This document shows positions 10,309-20,700 of a stretch of 64,000 nucleotides of DNA, one piece after another (positions within the stretch are counted from its first letter, which is position 1; every line of letters starts with the position of its first letter). A model generated the notes under the pieces. That model had not been told where the DNA came from. It was given only the letters and a program-made list of their open reading frames with translations, and did not search any database. This stretch comes from Punctularia strigosozonata HHB-11173 SS5. Lineage: Eukaryota; Basidiomycota; Agaricomycetes; Corticiales; Punctulariaceae. Location: NCBI RefSeq assembly GCF_000264995.1, contig NW_006767436.1, forward strand, positions 533,414 to 597,413, given 5' to 3'. Both the position numbers and the translations under genes were made by a program.

Positions 10309-13300
10309 CTACGATATCAAGCCAAGGACGATTCCTAGCACAGCCTGTCAAATCAAGCACCTACCAGCATAGCACGAGCACGTACCGGCAGCGATGGTTT
10401 CCCCGCCTCTCCGGACCAGAACCCGGCCCATCTCCTTGTTGACCGAGAAAGGCTCGAGCGGGATAGCGCGCGCTCTCGAGGTCGGGCCCGACATCGACGC
10501 CGTGCGGAGCGTTATTTGCACCTCAGCCGACGCGCCCTTCGTGAGCACGCGGGGGTTCGACTTCACGACCGCGCCCGTCGCACGGTCGATTAGCGACGCC
10601 AGCTTGAGGATCGTCGCCGGCACATCTTGGGAATGCACGAAGAGCTCCACCTACGCATGGCAACCGGAATGCATGCGATCAGAAGGGCGGGAGAAGAGGA
10701 GAAAGAAAAGAGGGATAAGAGCGCACCGATGTACCGGCCGTGATGGGTACCTGGATGTCGAACACGATGATCCGCGCCGTGAACCCGGACACGACGGGGA
10801 CGGGGTTTGTCGGTGGGCAGAGCACGCTGCCGATCGCGAGGTGGATGGGGTCGACCTGGACAAGAAACAGGGTGACGTTCGACCCATCCGCCGCCCAGGG
10901 CACCGTCTCGTCGTTCGATTGAATCACTGTGCGGGCATGAGAAATATCCCGCTCGCCTAGTTTCAGGACGCTACGCACATTTTACGACACCGGTCTCGTC
11001 CCCTGGGAGCACCCGCAGGCGCTCGCCGACCTGCACGACGCCTCCGCAGACGCGCCCCGAGACGGCTGTCCCGGCACTTTGCCCTTTGAACACGTTTGAG
11101 ATCGGGAACCGGAAGGGAGCGGCAATGTTCCGAGCAGGAGGTTCCAGTTTGTCTAGGAAAAGATGTCAGGGTTAGTATTGAAAAGCGATGATGCAGGCAA
11201 ACCGCGTTACCTAGGAGGTCAACCAATGACGGACCACTGTACCAGGTACGCAGCAGCTCCGCGGATTCCTGATCCCTGTCTACTAGATTGATGCCTTCCA
11301 TGGCGCCAACCGGGACGAAACTGGTCTTCGAGGACGAGAAACCTGACTGCGCAAGGAATGGTTTGAGCTGGTCGCAAATCTCATCGTATCGGCTTTGGTC
11401 CCAGTTAACCTTCGCGAGGGTGTCAATGGCCAAAATCAAGGTCGCGGAATGCATGCACCCTCACCTGGTCCAGCTTGTTAACGGCGGCGACGACCTGGCT
11501 AACACCCAAGCTTCGGACGAGCAGTAGGTGCTCCCGCGTCTGCCCGCCGCGCTCAAATCCGGCCTCGAATTCGCCGACTGCAGCGTCGACGACGAGCAGC
11601 GCGCAATCCGCCTGGGCCGCACCGGAGATCATATTCGGGATGAAGTCGCGATGCCCTGGCGCGTCGAGTACGGTGATCCGGCGGTGCGGCGTCTCCAGCA
11701 CCTCCTGTGCAATGTCCATCGTCACTCCTCTGCCGAAAACGTCGAACGTTAGCGGTGATTCAAATGACGCGGGTGGATCAGATACCTTTCGCGCTCTTCC
11801 ACCGTACCGTCGAGCCCCCAAGCCCAGCTGAAGCTGCCTTTACCCATCTTGTCGCTCGCGCGTTCGTTCGCTTGGCGCGTCTTCTCGTCCACCCGGCCGA
11901 GTTCGTACAACAATCTGCCCATGAGTGTCGACTTGCCTGCGTCGACGTGTCCTAACCACCAACTCTCAGCCCTCCGCACCTCACAATCATAATATCAGAT
12001 AGCTTACCGATGACGACCAGATTAACGGCCTCCTTCTCCTCCGACCGCTTCCGCAACGCGGCCTGTACCTCCTCTAACAGCTTCTCCTTCGCCAGCGCCA
12101 CCTTCGGCGGTTCCTCATCGACAACCGCCTCTTCCTCCTTCGGCCCCAAATTCAAGCCTGCAACATCCAACTCGCGCTGGTCAGCAGCCGGATGCTGCTG
12201 CCGCGCGGGTGTCCCCGCCCCGCCCTTGCCACCGCCCTTGGCCTTCGAAGGCGACGCGTGCGGAGACTGCGCCCTTGACGCCGCCGCGGACCGGATTCCA
12301 GGCGTCCCCTGCGCAACCTGCTTCTGCGCGGCAATCCTCTGCGCCTTTTCGCGCTCCTTGGCGGCTGTCGCACAGAAAGGGCATGGATTCGAGATGGTGA
12401 AAAAGGGATAAATTAACGTCAGCGTACAAATCCTAATACAAAGTGAGAATAAAACAACAAAAAGAAAGGATATGCGCCGTCACTTGACGGCGACCTTGGA
12501 AGCAGAAGAAGAACGGGGAGCGGAGGAAGGGGTAGTGGTGGGCTTTCCGGGGGACTGTTTGTACGCGTCCCGCGGCTGCGCAAGCGCCGTGCCTTTGCGC
12601 GCGTTGAACACGATGTCGTCCGGGCTCGGCGACGTAAACGTGAACGCGCTTGGTGACGAGAGGATGTGCTCTGGTGGGGGCGGGTACAGCCGACGGCGCG
12701 GCGTGCCCGTGCTCCCCGTCCCAGTCGTCCCCGTCCCCGCCGTGGACCGGCTGTCGCGCATGCTCTGGCTCCGCGCCGGCGAGCCGTGCTTGCCGCTGCT
12801 TGCACCTAGTGCGAGGTCATCGACGAGGATCGCGGCGAACGTCGAAGGGGACGCACGGCTGCGGGACGACTTGGGGAAGAAGATCGGGAGCTCGGGCGGT
12901 GGCGCCGGCTCCGGTTCCGGCTCCGGCGCGCGGACGTCCTCCTTCATCTGCGCCTTGCGGCTCTTCAGAGCGAGTTTGGACGAGCGCGCACTAGGGCTGT
13001 TCATGCTCGGATCCGAGAGCGCGGCGGGGTTCATAGGCGTCATAGTCGTCGGGACCGACCGCCGCGGGGGGATGAGGTTGCTCAGGCTCTGGTAGCTCGT
13101 CGTAATCGCTGTCGTGGCGCTTGCGCCGTTCGCGGTCGGTATGAGGTACTCCGTGTGCTCGTTCCCGTTGGTATCCCTCGATTCGCCAGAATGGGAGATG
13201 GGCGCACGCCGCTTGGGCATCGGCATGAAGTGTTGGCCCTGCGCCTGAACCTGAGCGGCCTTCGCTTGCGCGAGAAGCGCGAGCTTGGAGGGTCCCTTGG

Positions 13301-15516
13301 AGCCGGATGTCGCTGTCGTCGCCGAGGTCGGAGTCGAGGGCGTGAGTATGGCAGGTGCCTGAGCCCGCGGTGACGCCTTGATAGTCGACGCCGAACTCGC
13401 GGAAGAGGACGTCGAATGGCGCGACGATACCAAGTCCACTCTCTTCTCCCCTCCCTCATTGTTGTCGCCCTCTTCCCGCATCGCCGTCTGGATCGCGCGA
13501 CGTACCAGCGAGCTCGTCGAGCTGCCCGTTTCTGATGGCGGCGGGGGAAACTCGCTCCCGGCCTTGCTCTTAAGCGACATTACGCTCTGCGCGCTCGGGC
13601 GCAGGTCGGGGTAGGTCGCGACGGACACGTCGTCGAGCGTAAACGAGCGTGAGCTCTGGCTTACCGTGCTCGCGCGCGAACTGGCGAGAGCAGAAAGCTT
13701 CGACTTCTTCGGCGTGCCCGTCGTTGCACTCGTGCCCGTCGCGTCGCGGGAATGGGCGTGCGCGTGTGGCGCAGGAAGAGGCGGGCCGGCGGCGAAGGAG
13801 ACCGAGGGTTGAGGCGCAGGAGGCGCAAACGGCACGGGGGTATATTCCTTCGGGGGCGGGAGAGGGGGCGGGGGGCTGTGTAGATGCCGGGGCATCGTTC
13901 CCAAAGCTGGGGGAGGCCGGCTCGACTGGCTGTGCACGTCGGGAATGTCGGGCAAGGTGTCGATCGGCGGCGGCGGAGTAGGCGGAGGCGTGGCCGACTC
14001 GGACGGCGATTCCGACGGTGCGCCTTCGTAAAGGGACAGGCGCTGGAGCGCGGAGAGCGAAGGGGAGGGCGGAATTTCATTCGGGTCGTGCATCTGGAAC
14101 TTCGACTCTGCAAACATCGAACGACACAGCATGAGTACGCCGTCATGATCTAGAGAAGGAAACGCACCGATGACCTCGCCGTAGTCGCTGGTGCTCGTCG
14201 TGCTTGCGGTCCCCGCGCTACCCGCGCTACCCGCGCTACCCGCGCTCATCCGTCGGTCCTGCCACGCTGGTGGCGAGAGCGTGTTGGACGACCCTTGCCC
14301 GCTCGCCCGCGCACTTCGGCCGATGGTGGACGTCGACGGCTTGGGAGATGGCTTGGGAGCAGGCAGAGGAGACGGGGGTGCATATATGCTCGTGCCAGCG
14401 ACGGTCGGCTGTTCGGTGCGCTCCGTGATGGTGGTCAGGATAGAGCGTCCGTCCCCGTTGGCCATGTCGAACGAGGGCGGGTAGACAATTGCGCCGGGTG
14501 TGGGATGGTACGCCTGCGCGGGGTCGTACGAATCGTGCGGCGATGCGTACTCTTGTCCCTGTGGCGGCGGTACAAGCTCTTGCCCATGAGGCGGCGGTGC
14601 ATATTCTTGCTCCTGTGGCGGATGCGCATACTCCTGCGCGTGCGGCGGCGGCAGGGCATATTCCTGCTCATGTGGCGGGAGCGCGTAGCCGTTTGCTAAC
14701 GCCCGGTCACGGGCAATCAGGGCGAGCTGCTGCTGCTGTATATGCTCGCGCGCCGCCTCGAGGTAAGGCTGTGGAGCGAACCTCGGCTGCTGGTACTGCT
14801 GGTACTGGCCGTGGACGGCAGCGTTCGTTTGGCTGTACAGCCCATGGGAGAGCCGGGCCATCGCAGCGCCTGCGCCGGAGGAGGACGTGCTGCTGGAGCC
14901 TGAGTAGCGCGCGTCCGTGGGCTGGTCATGCAAGTAGTGTGTCCCGCCGGGCGGGAGCGGCGGCAGGTCTTTGTCGGGCGGGCCACCTGGGAAGGGGAAT
15001 AAGAATGAACATGCGGGCTTTCATAGGCGGGCAGGAGCACCTTCTCGCATGTGGCTGTGGTGTTTGGAGAGGCTCCTCCGGAGGAACACAGGAGGGAAGG
15101 AGGGGGAGGAAGGAAAAGGGTGTTAATGGAAGGACTCGATGAACACACCTTTGCGTTCTTGTTGGGCTTTGACGCGTTCTTGGTGTCCTGGGGGTAGATT
15201 ACGGTGAGACATCTGCCAGGGCGGGTGGCGTGGCACGGCCAGAGAGACGCACGGAGGATGAAAGGCATGCTCCAGTCGACGTCGAAGTAGTTATCCCAAA
15301 GCGTGTCCTGGATCACCTTGTCACTGACGCCGCTTTGCGCCTCGCTGCCGATGATCTCGCGAATTCGCTCGAGGCCGGCTTCCATCCGCTCTGGGTTGTC
15401 GAAAAAGACGACACATGAGCGATCCGCGGGCGCGCAAACGAGGAGAGAAGAAACGCACTTCGATGGGACTCCGACAGTTGTTCCTCAAACTCCTCATCGT
15501 ACGAATCGTCGTCCAT
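10309..15516 (-). CDS. HBS1: Hbs1 ribosome-rescue GTPase with very long disordered linker (HBS1/SKI7 locus)
   Basis: Hbs1 is the eRF3/EF1A-like GTPase that works with Dom34/Pelota on stalled ribosomes. The N-terminal HBS1_N region is split over small exons: [18 protein letters not shown], then LERIREIIG and [19 protein letters not shown], then an [11 protein letters not shown] helix. One long exon (about 800 residues, one 60-nt intron at 14107-14166) encodes a Pro/Ser-rich linker ending in [18 protein letters not shown], which matches the Hbs1/Ski7 linker motif. The GTPase follows: [22 protein letters not shown] (G1), [17 protein letters not shown] (G3) and AAVNKLDQ (G4). The C-terminal beta-barrels include VELFVHSQD and [14 protein letters not shown]. 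The total is about 1,440 residues, roughly twice yeast Hbs1. Retention of the intron at 12433-12483 would end the protein before the GTPase. Confidence 0.88.
12428..12432 (-). other. HBS1: Predicted 5-nt microexon of HBS1
   Basis: Read on the minus strand the microexon is GATTT, between an acceptor TTGTATTAG and a donor GTACGC. The upstream exon ends in phase 2 (...GTC AA) and the downstream exon begins CC GCC AAG GAG. These two do not join in frame directly, but with GATTT they read V-K-I-S-A-K-E. The flanking introns would be 51 nt (12433-12483) and 63 nt (12365-12427). This is inference from splice signals and reading frame; no transcript was seen. Confidence 0.55.
14212..14246. repeat. 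Short tandem repeat (9 bp, about 4 copies) in the HBS1 linker
   Basis: The unit CCGCGCTAC is repeated about four times, encoding a Gly-Ser-Ala run in the disordered linker of HBS1. It is in frame and harmless to coding. Confidence 0.7.
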
Positions 15517-15855
15517 AATTTCTGTAACATGCACGCAGGTCGCCGTGAACACCACGCAATCCACTTGCTGTGGACGACCGATAACACGCACCGTGGACAT
15601 CGATGTTGCGCACGTCTCTATGTCTCGACATCTTGCTCTAGCAGTTACAGCAAGTGCCCGTTTCTCGATACAGCTGTTGTGGAAGGAATATACAGAGTCG
15701 GGGATGAAGGACGAATCAGAGGTGATGCAATGGCCTTAGACTCAGGATCTGTGGCGCAGAGGGCGGACCCCCAAATCCGGCAATTGCCGAGACCTGCGAC
15801 CCACTCGAGTTTTCTGCCCGTTGCCCGCGTCTTCTCCTTGCTGTCACCACCGACC
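15517..15855. promoter_or_regulatory. Divergent promoter region HBS1 / RIM1
   Basis: 339 bp between two divergent start codons. No strong TATA box or known binding site was recognised. Confidence 0.4.
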
Positions 15856-16586
15856 ATGTTCTCTGCTCTTCGTTCCGCGTCTGCTCGTGCCCCCACGCGC
15901 GTTAGCAATACCAATATGCTGCCTTGCACGAACTGTATACTGACCAAGAGGCACACAGGCGTTCTCGACGACCGCGACGCGTCGCGCGGATCTCTCCAAG
16001 CTCTCGCTCATCGGCCGTCTGGGCAAGGACCCGGAGCTGCGCACGACGAAGACCGGCAAGGAATACGTGTCGTATGTATACTTCTCCCCAGGCGCTCCCT
16101 GGTTCGCTCGTTTGACACGCCGCTCAGGTACACCGTCGCCACGACCAACTACCCGCCTCCTCCCCCCAATCCCGACGGCAGTGCGTAGTCTCTTTGCATT
16201 TCCTCTCCCTCTCCCTCACAGTTTCTCTGCGTTCGCATGCTCACCCAACCGTCGCAGCCCGTGCTGAATCGACGACGACATGGCACCACGTCCTCTGCTT
16301 CAACCCGAGCTCGATCGCTTACCTCCGGAGGCTCGAGAAGGGCGCCCGTGTCTACGTCGAGGCCAACTTCGAGCTGCGCGAGCCCGACCCATCCGCGGAC
16401 CCCGCCACCCCCCAGGGCCAGCGCCAAATTTTCCTCCGGCATGGTGCGCTTCCCCCTATCCTGACCAAGCGCTCAGTTCCTGTCGCTGACGAGCGCGACC
16501 CCTTTCTCTTTGCAGAGCTGATCCGCGTTCTGCAACAGCAACACCACAACAACAACCAGTCTTCCAACAGCGAGTCTTCGGATTAG
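15856..16586 (+). CDS. RIM1: Mitochondrial single-stranded DNA-binding protein
   Basis: Binds single-stranded mitochondrial DNA during replication. It begins MFSALRSASARAPTRVS, an Arg/Ser/Ala-rich mitochondrial presequence. The OB-fold follows across short introns: LSKLSLIGRLGKDPELRTTK, TGKEYVSYTVATTNYP, then TTTWHHVLCFNPSSIAYL and LEKGARVYVEANFELREPD. The C terminus is QQQHHNNNQSSNSESSD. The order and spacing match SSB/Rim1 proteins. The introns are about 50-80 nt. The stop is at the end of the last exon. Confidence 0.88.
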
Positions 16587-17753
16587 GATGCTGTTCGACT
16601 GCAGGGTCTCGCAGCCTCGCGTAGCTGCTGCGTTTACACTTATACACTTTTCCATGTCATAATTCTTGTTAATGGCTCTCCTTTCTATCCATCCTTCCAC
16701 CCTCCCGTCATACCGCACCTTTACAGAGGTCTTGATTGCGTGCAGCGTACGAATGGCATGGCTTCCCCCACTCTCAACTGAGGCATCACACTGTATTTCC
16801 CGGCGTACGAGTCCGATGTAAGTACAGACAGAGATGAAGCGCGGCATGGGCACGAGCGCTCACCATCGAGCCTATGGCGGTCTCCCTAGACGTCGATTTC
16901 TACGCTCGTTGGAGACTCGATCTCGGGCATTCGGACTGTGACCGCCGCGCGTGCTGCTGCCGGGCTTTCGCTCGCGCTGAGCAACTTTGTGGTAGCGTCG
17001 ACTGTGCGCGCGCAAGCGCTGCTTATGGCCGAGCGCACTGCTACGGTGGAGGAGGCCATTTGCCAGGAACGCATGGAATTCAGGAGGCTTTCTCGGCCTT
17101 ACTTCAATATATTATATCTCCACGGTCGCGATGTGGACCACGTCAGCTCATGCAACGCCAAACAGATTGCCGGTTCATCTTGCCTCGCCACCTCCCACGC
17201 TACTGGAGACAATGAAATTGCGCCCGACCTGCAGTGTCGGTGCGCACTGTCAGCCTGGTCTGGCCGTGAAGCTTGTCACGCATCGCGCATGTCAGCATCC
17301 CCAGAAGAGATCGCGAATATCCGCGCCCCGTCGACTCCCTCTCCTTGGACACGAGGAACTTCCAGGACTAGAGTGAAGCCGTCAGCCTATCACTCCTTGA
17401 TTTTACCAGGTAGATAATATATCGCATCTGGACACATAAAACGAATTTACTGGCATTGCTGCACGAAAATCGAAGCGATGGTATATCAGTTCATGTATAT
17501 ATTCAACAACCAGACTATATTTTGCAAGAGATATCTTCGATAACCCAACGACCTGAGACCGGATGCCTGAGCGACGATACCAACGAAGACCGGATGGAAA
17601 CTGGATCTGTCCGAGTCCTGTGGTCCTGACCTGAGAATGTGACCTGAATGACCTGACGTCAGGTCGTTCAGGCATTGCAAGATTTACTGATGACTCACGG
17701 ATGACCATAAGATTCGGACGATATGACATACCTGTAACCGCCTCCCGTCCAGC
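16587..17753. other. Gene-poor segment between RIM1 and the NLR-like gene
   Basis: About 1.2 kb without a gene I can support. Two overlapping frames (plus 16874-17215, minus 16886-17074) are open but have no recognisable motif and unequal composition. The one clear structure is the palindrome at 17643-17672. It probably contains the 3' untranslated regions of two convergent genes. Confidence 0.45.
17643..17672. repeat. 30-bp near-perfect palindrome centred on TGACGTCA
   Basis: The arms CCTGAATGACCTGAC and GTCAGGTCGTTCAGG are reverse complements except for one T/G position. The centre TGACGTCA is the classic CRE/bZIP (ATF/CREB) palindrome. It sits about 80 bp beyond the stop codon of the NLR-like gene. 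It could be a bZIP site, or form a hairpin in the 3' untranslated region. Confidence 0.6.
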
Positions 17754-20700
17754 TCATGCACGTGCCGCTCGGCGTAAGGAAACATAACCGATGGTTAACG
17801 CGACTACAAGGGCTGCACAACCTATCAGGCAAGAAGTGCGCCCCGTCACCGTGTTGAGGGTGCTCATGTTGTCAGGAAGAATGGGGCTTGGACGCCCATC
17901 ATCCCTGGAGTTGGTCACATCTTCCTCTGTTCCGGTGTTCTCCTCCGACCCTTCTGTTTCCGATGATCCGCCTGGTACTACTTGATCGCGTTCTGACTCA
18001 GTATCACCGGCCGACTCATCTGTCTCCTGTTCCTCGAATCTTCTCCACTCCTGGTCCTCTTCCTGCCAGTTCAGGTTGCCATTCTTGATTTTACGTCTGA
18101 GGGAAAGTGCTTTCCATAGGGTGCTCTTCGTGTTCCGTTCTGTTTCTGTGCTAGATGCGCCGTGGTCTCGAAGACGTTTCACGACTTCTGTATGTTTGCC
18201 CAGCTCCGCCAGTTCGAGAGCACTCTCAACATCTCCGCGTTCCTGGATACTGGCGTCAGCTTCCAGGAGTCGTTGTACAACTTCTGAATGACCGAAAGCA
18301 GCGGCGATCTGCAACGCAGTTACACGTTCGCGATGAAGCCGTCGTTTCCTGACCCACAATTTACCCCGGGTACGTGTTTCGGCCACTGCGCTCAAATAAC
18401 CCGTTTGGTTGACCCTGGCACCGTGTCCAACCAACAGTGCGACAGCTTCGGGACGATCGAAAGCAGCTGCCTCCACAAGAGCAGTATTCGCATGTTTATC
18501 GCAAGAGTTGACCTCTGCACCCCGGTCGAGCAGAAGTGTGACGATATCGAGATGACCTTCCATTATCGCGCTTGCAAGTGCATACTCGGCATTGACATCG
18601 GCACCCCGGTCGAGCAGGAGTGTCACGATATCAAGACGGCCGCCCCCTGCCGCATTTGCAAGTGCATTCCCCGCGTTGACATCGGCACCCCGGTTGAGCA
18701 AGAGCGTCACGATATCAAGATGACCGTACAGTGCCGCTGTTGCGAGTGCATTCCCCGCGTTGACATCGGCACCCTGGTCGAGCAGGAGCGTCACGATATC
18801 AAGATGACCGCCCTCTGCCGCGCTCGCAAGTACATCCTCGGCATTGACATCGGCAACCCGGTCGAGCAGGAGCGTCACGATATCAAGATGACCGCGCACT
18901 GCCGCGATCGCAAGTGCATACTCGGCATTGACATCGGCAACCCGGTCGAGCAGGAGCGTCACGATATCAAGATGACCGCGCACTGCCGCTCTTGCAAGTG
19001 CATACCCCGCATTGACATCGGCAACCCGGTCCAGCAGGAGCGTCACGATATCAAGATGACCGCGCACTGCCGCTCTTGCAAGTGCATCCCCCGCATTGAC
19101 ATCGGCAACCCGGTCCAGCAGGAGCGTCACGATATCAAGACGACCGCCCCCTGCTGCACTTTCAAGTGCATTCCCCGCATTGACATCGGCACCCCGGTCG
19201 AGCAGGAGTGTCACGATATCAAGATGACCGCGCACTGCCGCGATCGCAAGTACATCCTCGGCATTGACATCGGCACCCCGATCGAGCAGGAGCGTCACGA
19301 TATCAAGATGACCCTCTGCCGCTTTTGCAAGTGCATTCCGGGTGTTGACATCGGCACCCCGGTCAAGCAGGAGTGTCACGATATCAAGATGACCACCCGC
19401 TACCGCGATTGAAAGTACATTCCCCGCATTGACATTGGCACCCCGGTCGAGCAAGAAAGCTGTAATTTCTGTATAATTTTGCGACGTTGCCGCGTCAAGC
19501 ATGTCATGAGAATACCAGAGAAATCTCCGGGAATATCCCTTTGCCGCAGCTGCCCCCAAGGGGGTGTCAGGCACGTCAACGGGCCATTGGAAGAACCTTT
19601 CGTTGACATTTGCACCTTGCTCAACCAGCCACATAACAACCAATGGCAAACCTAGGTCCGCAGCGCAGAATAACGGCGTAACCTTGCTGGCCCCATCCAT
19701 GGCGTAGCTGCGGACGCGTTGCTGCCATGCCCAGCGCCACAATGCAAATTTGCTGTCCGGCGGCCAGAACAATTCTCGTGCAGGGGCCTGCATGTTCTCA
19801 GGGCAGCTGGCATTGTGCGATTGGATATGATCACTCCAGTAGCGAGCTGAGTAATCCAAAAATGGCAGCATGGTCAAATCGGGAGCATCATATGCATGGT
19901 TTGCAAGCAACGATACTATGTCCTCCGGGACGGCGATCCGTAGTAAATAGGTCATGCAAGACAATGCCATCTTGCGATTGGCATCTTTGGGTTCGAGCGC
20001 GATCTTGTGATTGTGCCCAGATACAAGGTAGTCCTTCACGGACGCGTGGCAGAGTTGTACTGTGGAATCAGGACCCGCCGGCGAGGATATAGTGATAAGG
20101 CTAGAAAACTCGGAGAAGGCCAACTCGGGCTTGAACGGACGATTTCCCGGATTCAATCGGGGATGCTCCTCAGAGGTGATGTCAATCATGAGACATTCAC
20201 AGAGTTCACGTAGCGTCATTGGGCGGTACGAATGTGTGAGCCACATCAGCAAGGTATACACGTTACCCAACTTGTGGTCGGGTATCGGATCCAAGATGCG
20301 GTCGTAGGTGGCATACAAGTCTTTCGGTAATGTTGTTAGGACAGCAGTAATCTCATCTGGGGTGGTGCATTTCCGAAAGATTTCCAGTCGCAAACGCACG
20401 AGAAGAAACCTAAGACACAGTCAGCATCCTTGCCGCGAAAATCTGCGAGGCGATATCTTACATGCCATCACATCCTTCCACCAGAGCGCTAACGACCTTC
20501 TGCTTACTTTCGGGAGGCCAATGAGAGAAGGTAGGGTGCGTGGAATCCCACAGAACTGCCTGTGCATGGAGTTCGACATCCTGCATGAGAACGTCTCCAA
20601 CGAGTTCGATTCGGTGTTTCTCTGATTCAATACCCTTGAACCACTGTCCAACGTAATATTCCGGTCTACTGGTGGCAAATATCTTCAAGCCCTCGATGCT

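Noticed and set aside
12010-13100. Plus-strand open frames opposite HBS1
   Set aside because: They lie opposite GC-rich disordered coding sequence and have no motif.
16874-17417. Plus-strand open frames between RIM1 and the NLR-like gene
   Set aside because: No family-like motif, cysteine-rich and irregular, and overlapped by open frames on the other strand. Not supported as a gene.
18288-19412. Long plus-strand open frame (about 374 residues) rich in Cys, Ile and Asp repeats
   Set aside because: It is the antisense of the ankyrin array. Because the 84-bp unit has no stop in that frame, the repeat keeps it open. The composition and repeat period mirror the coding strand.
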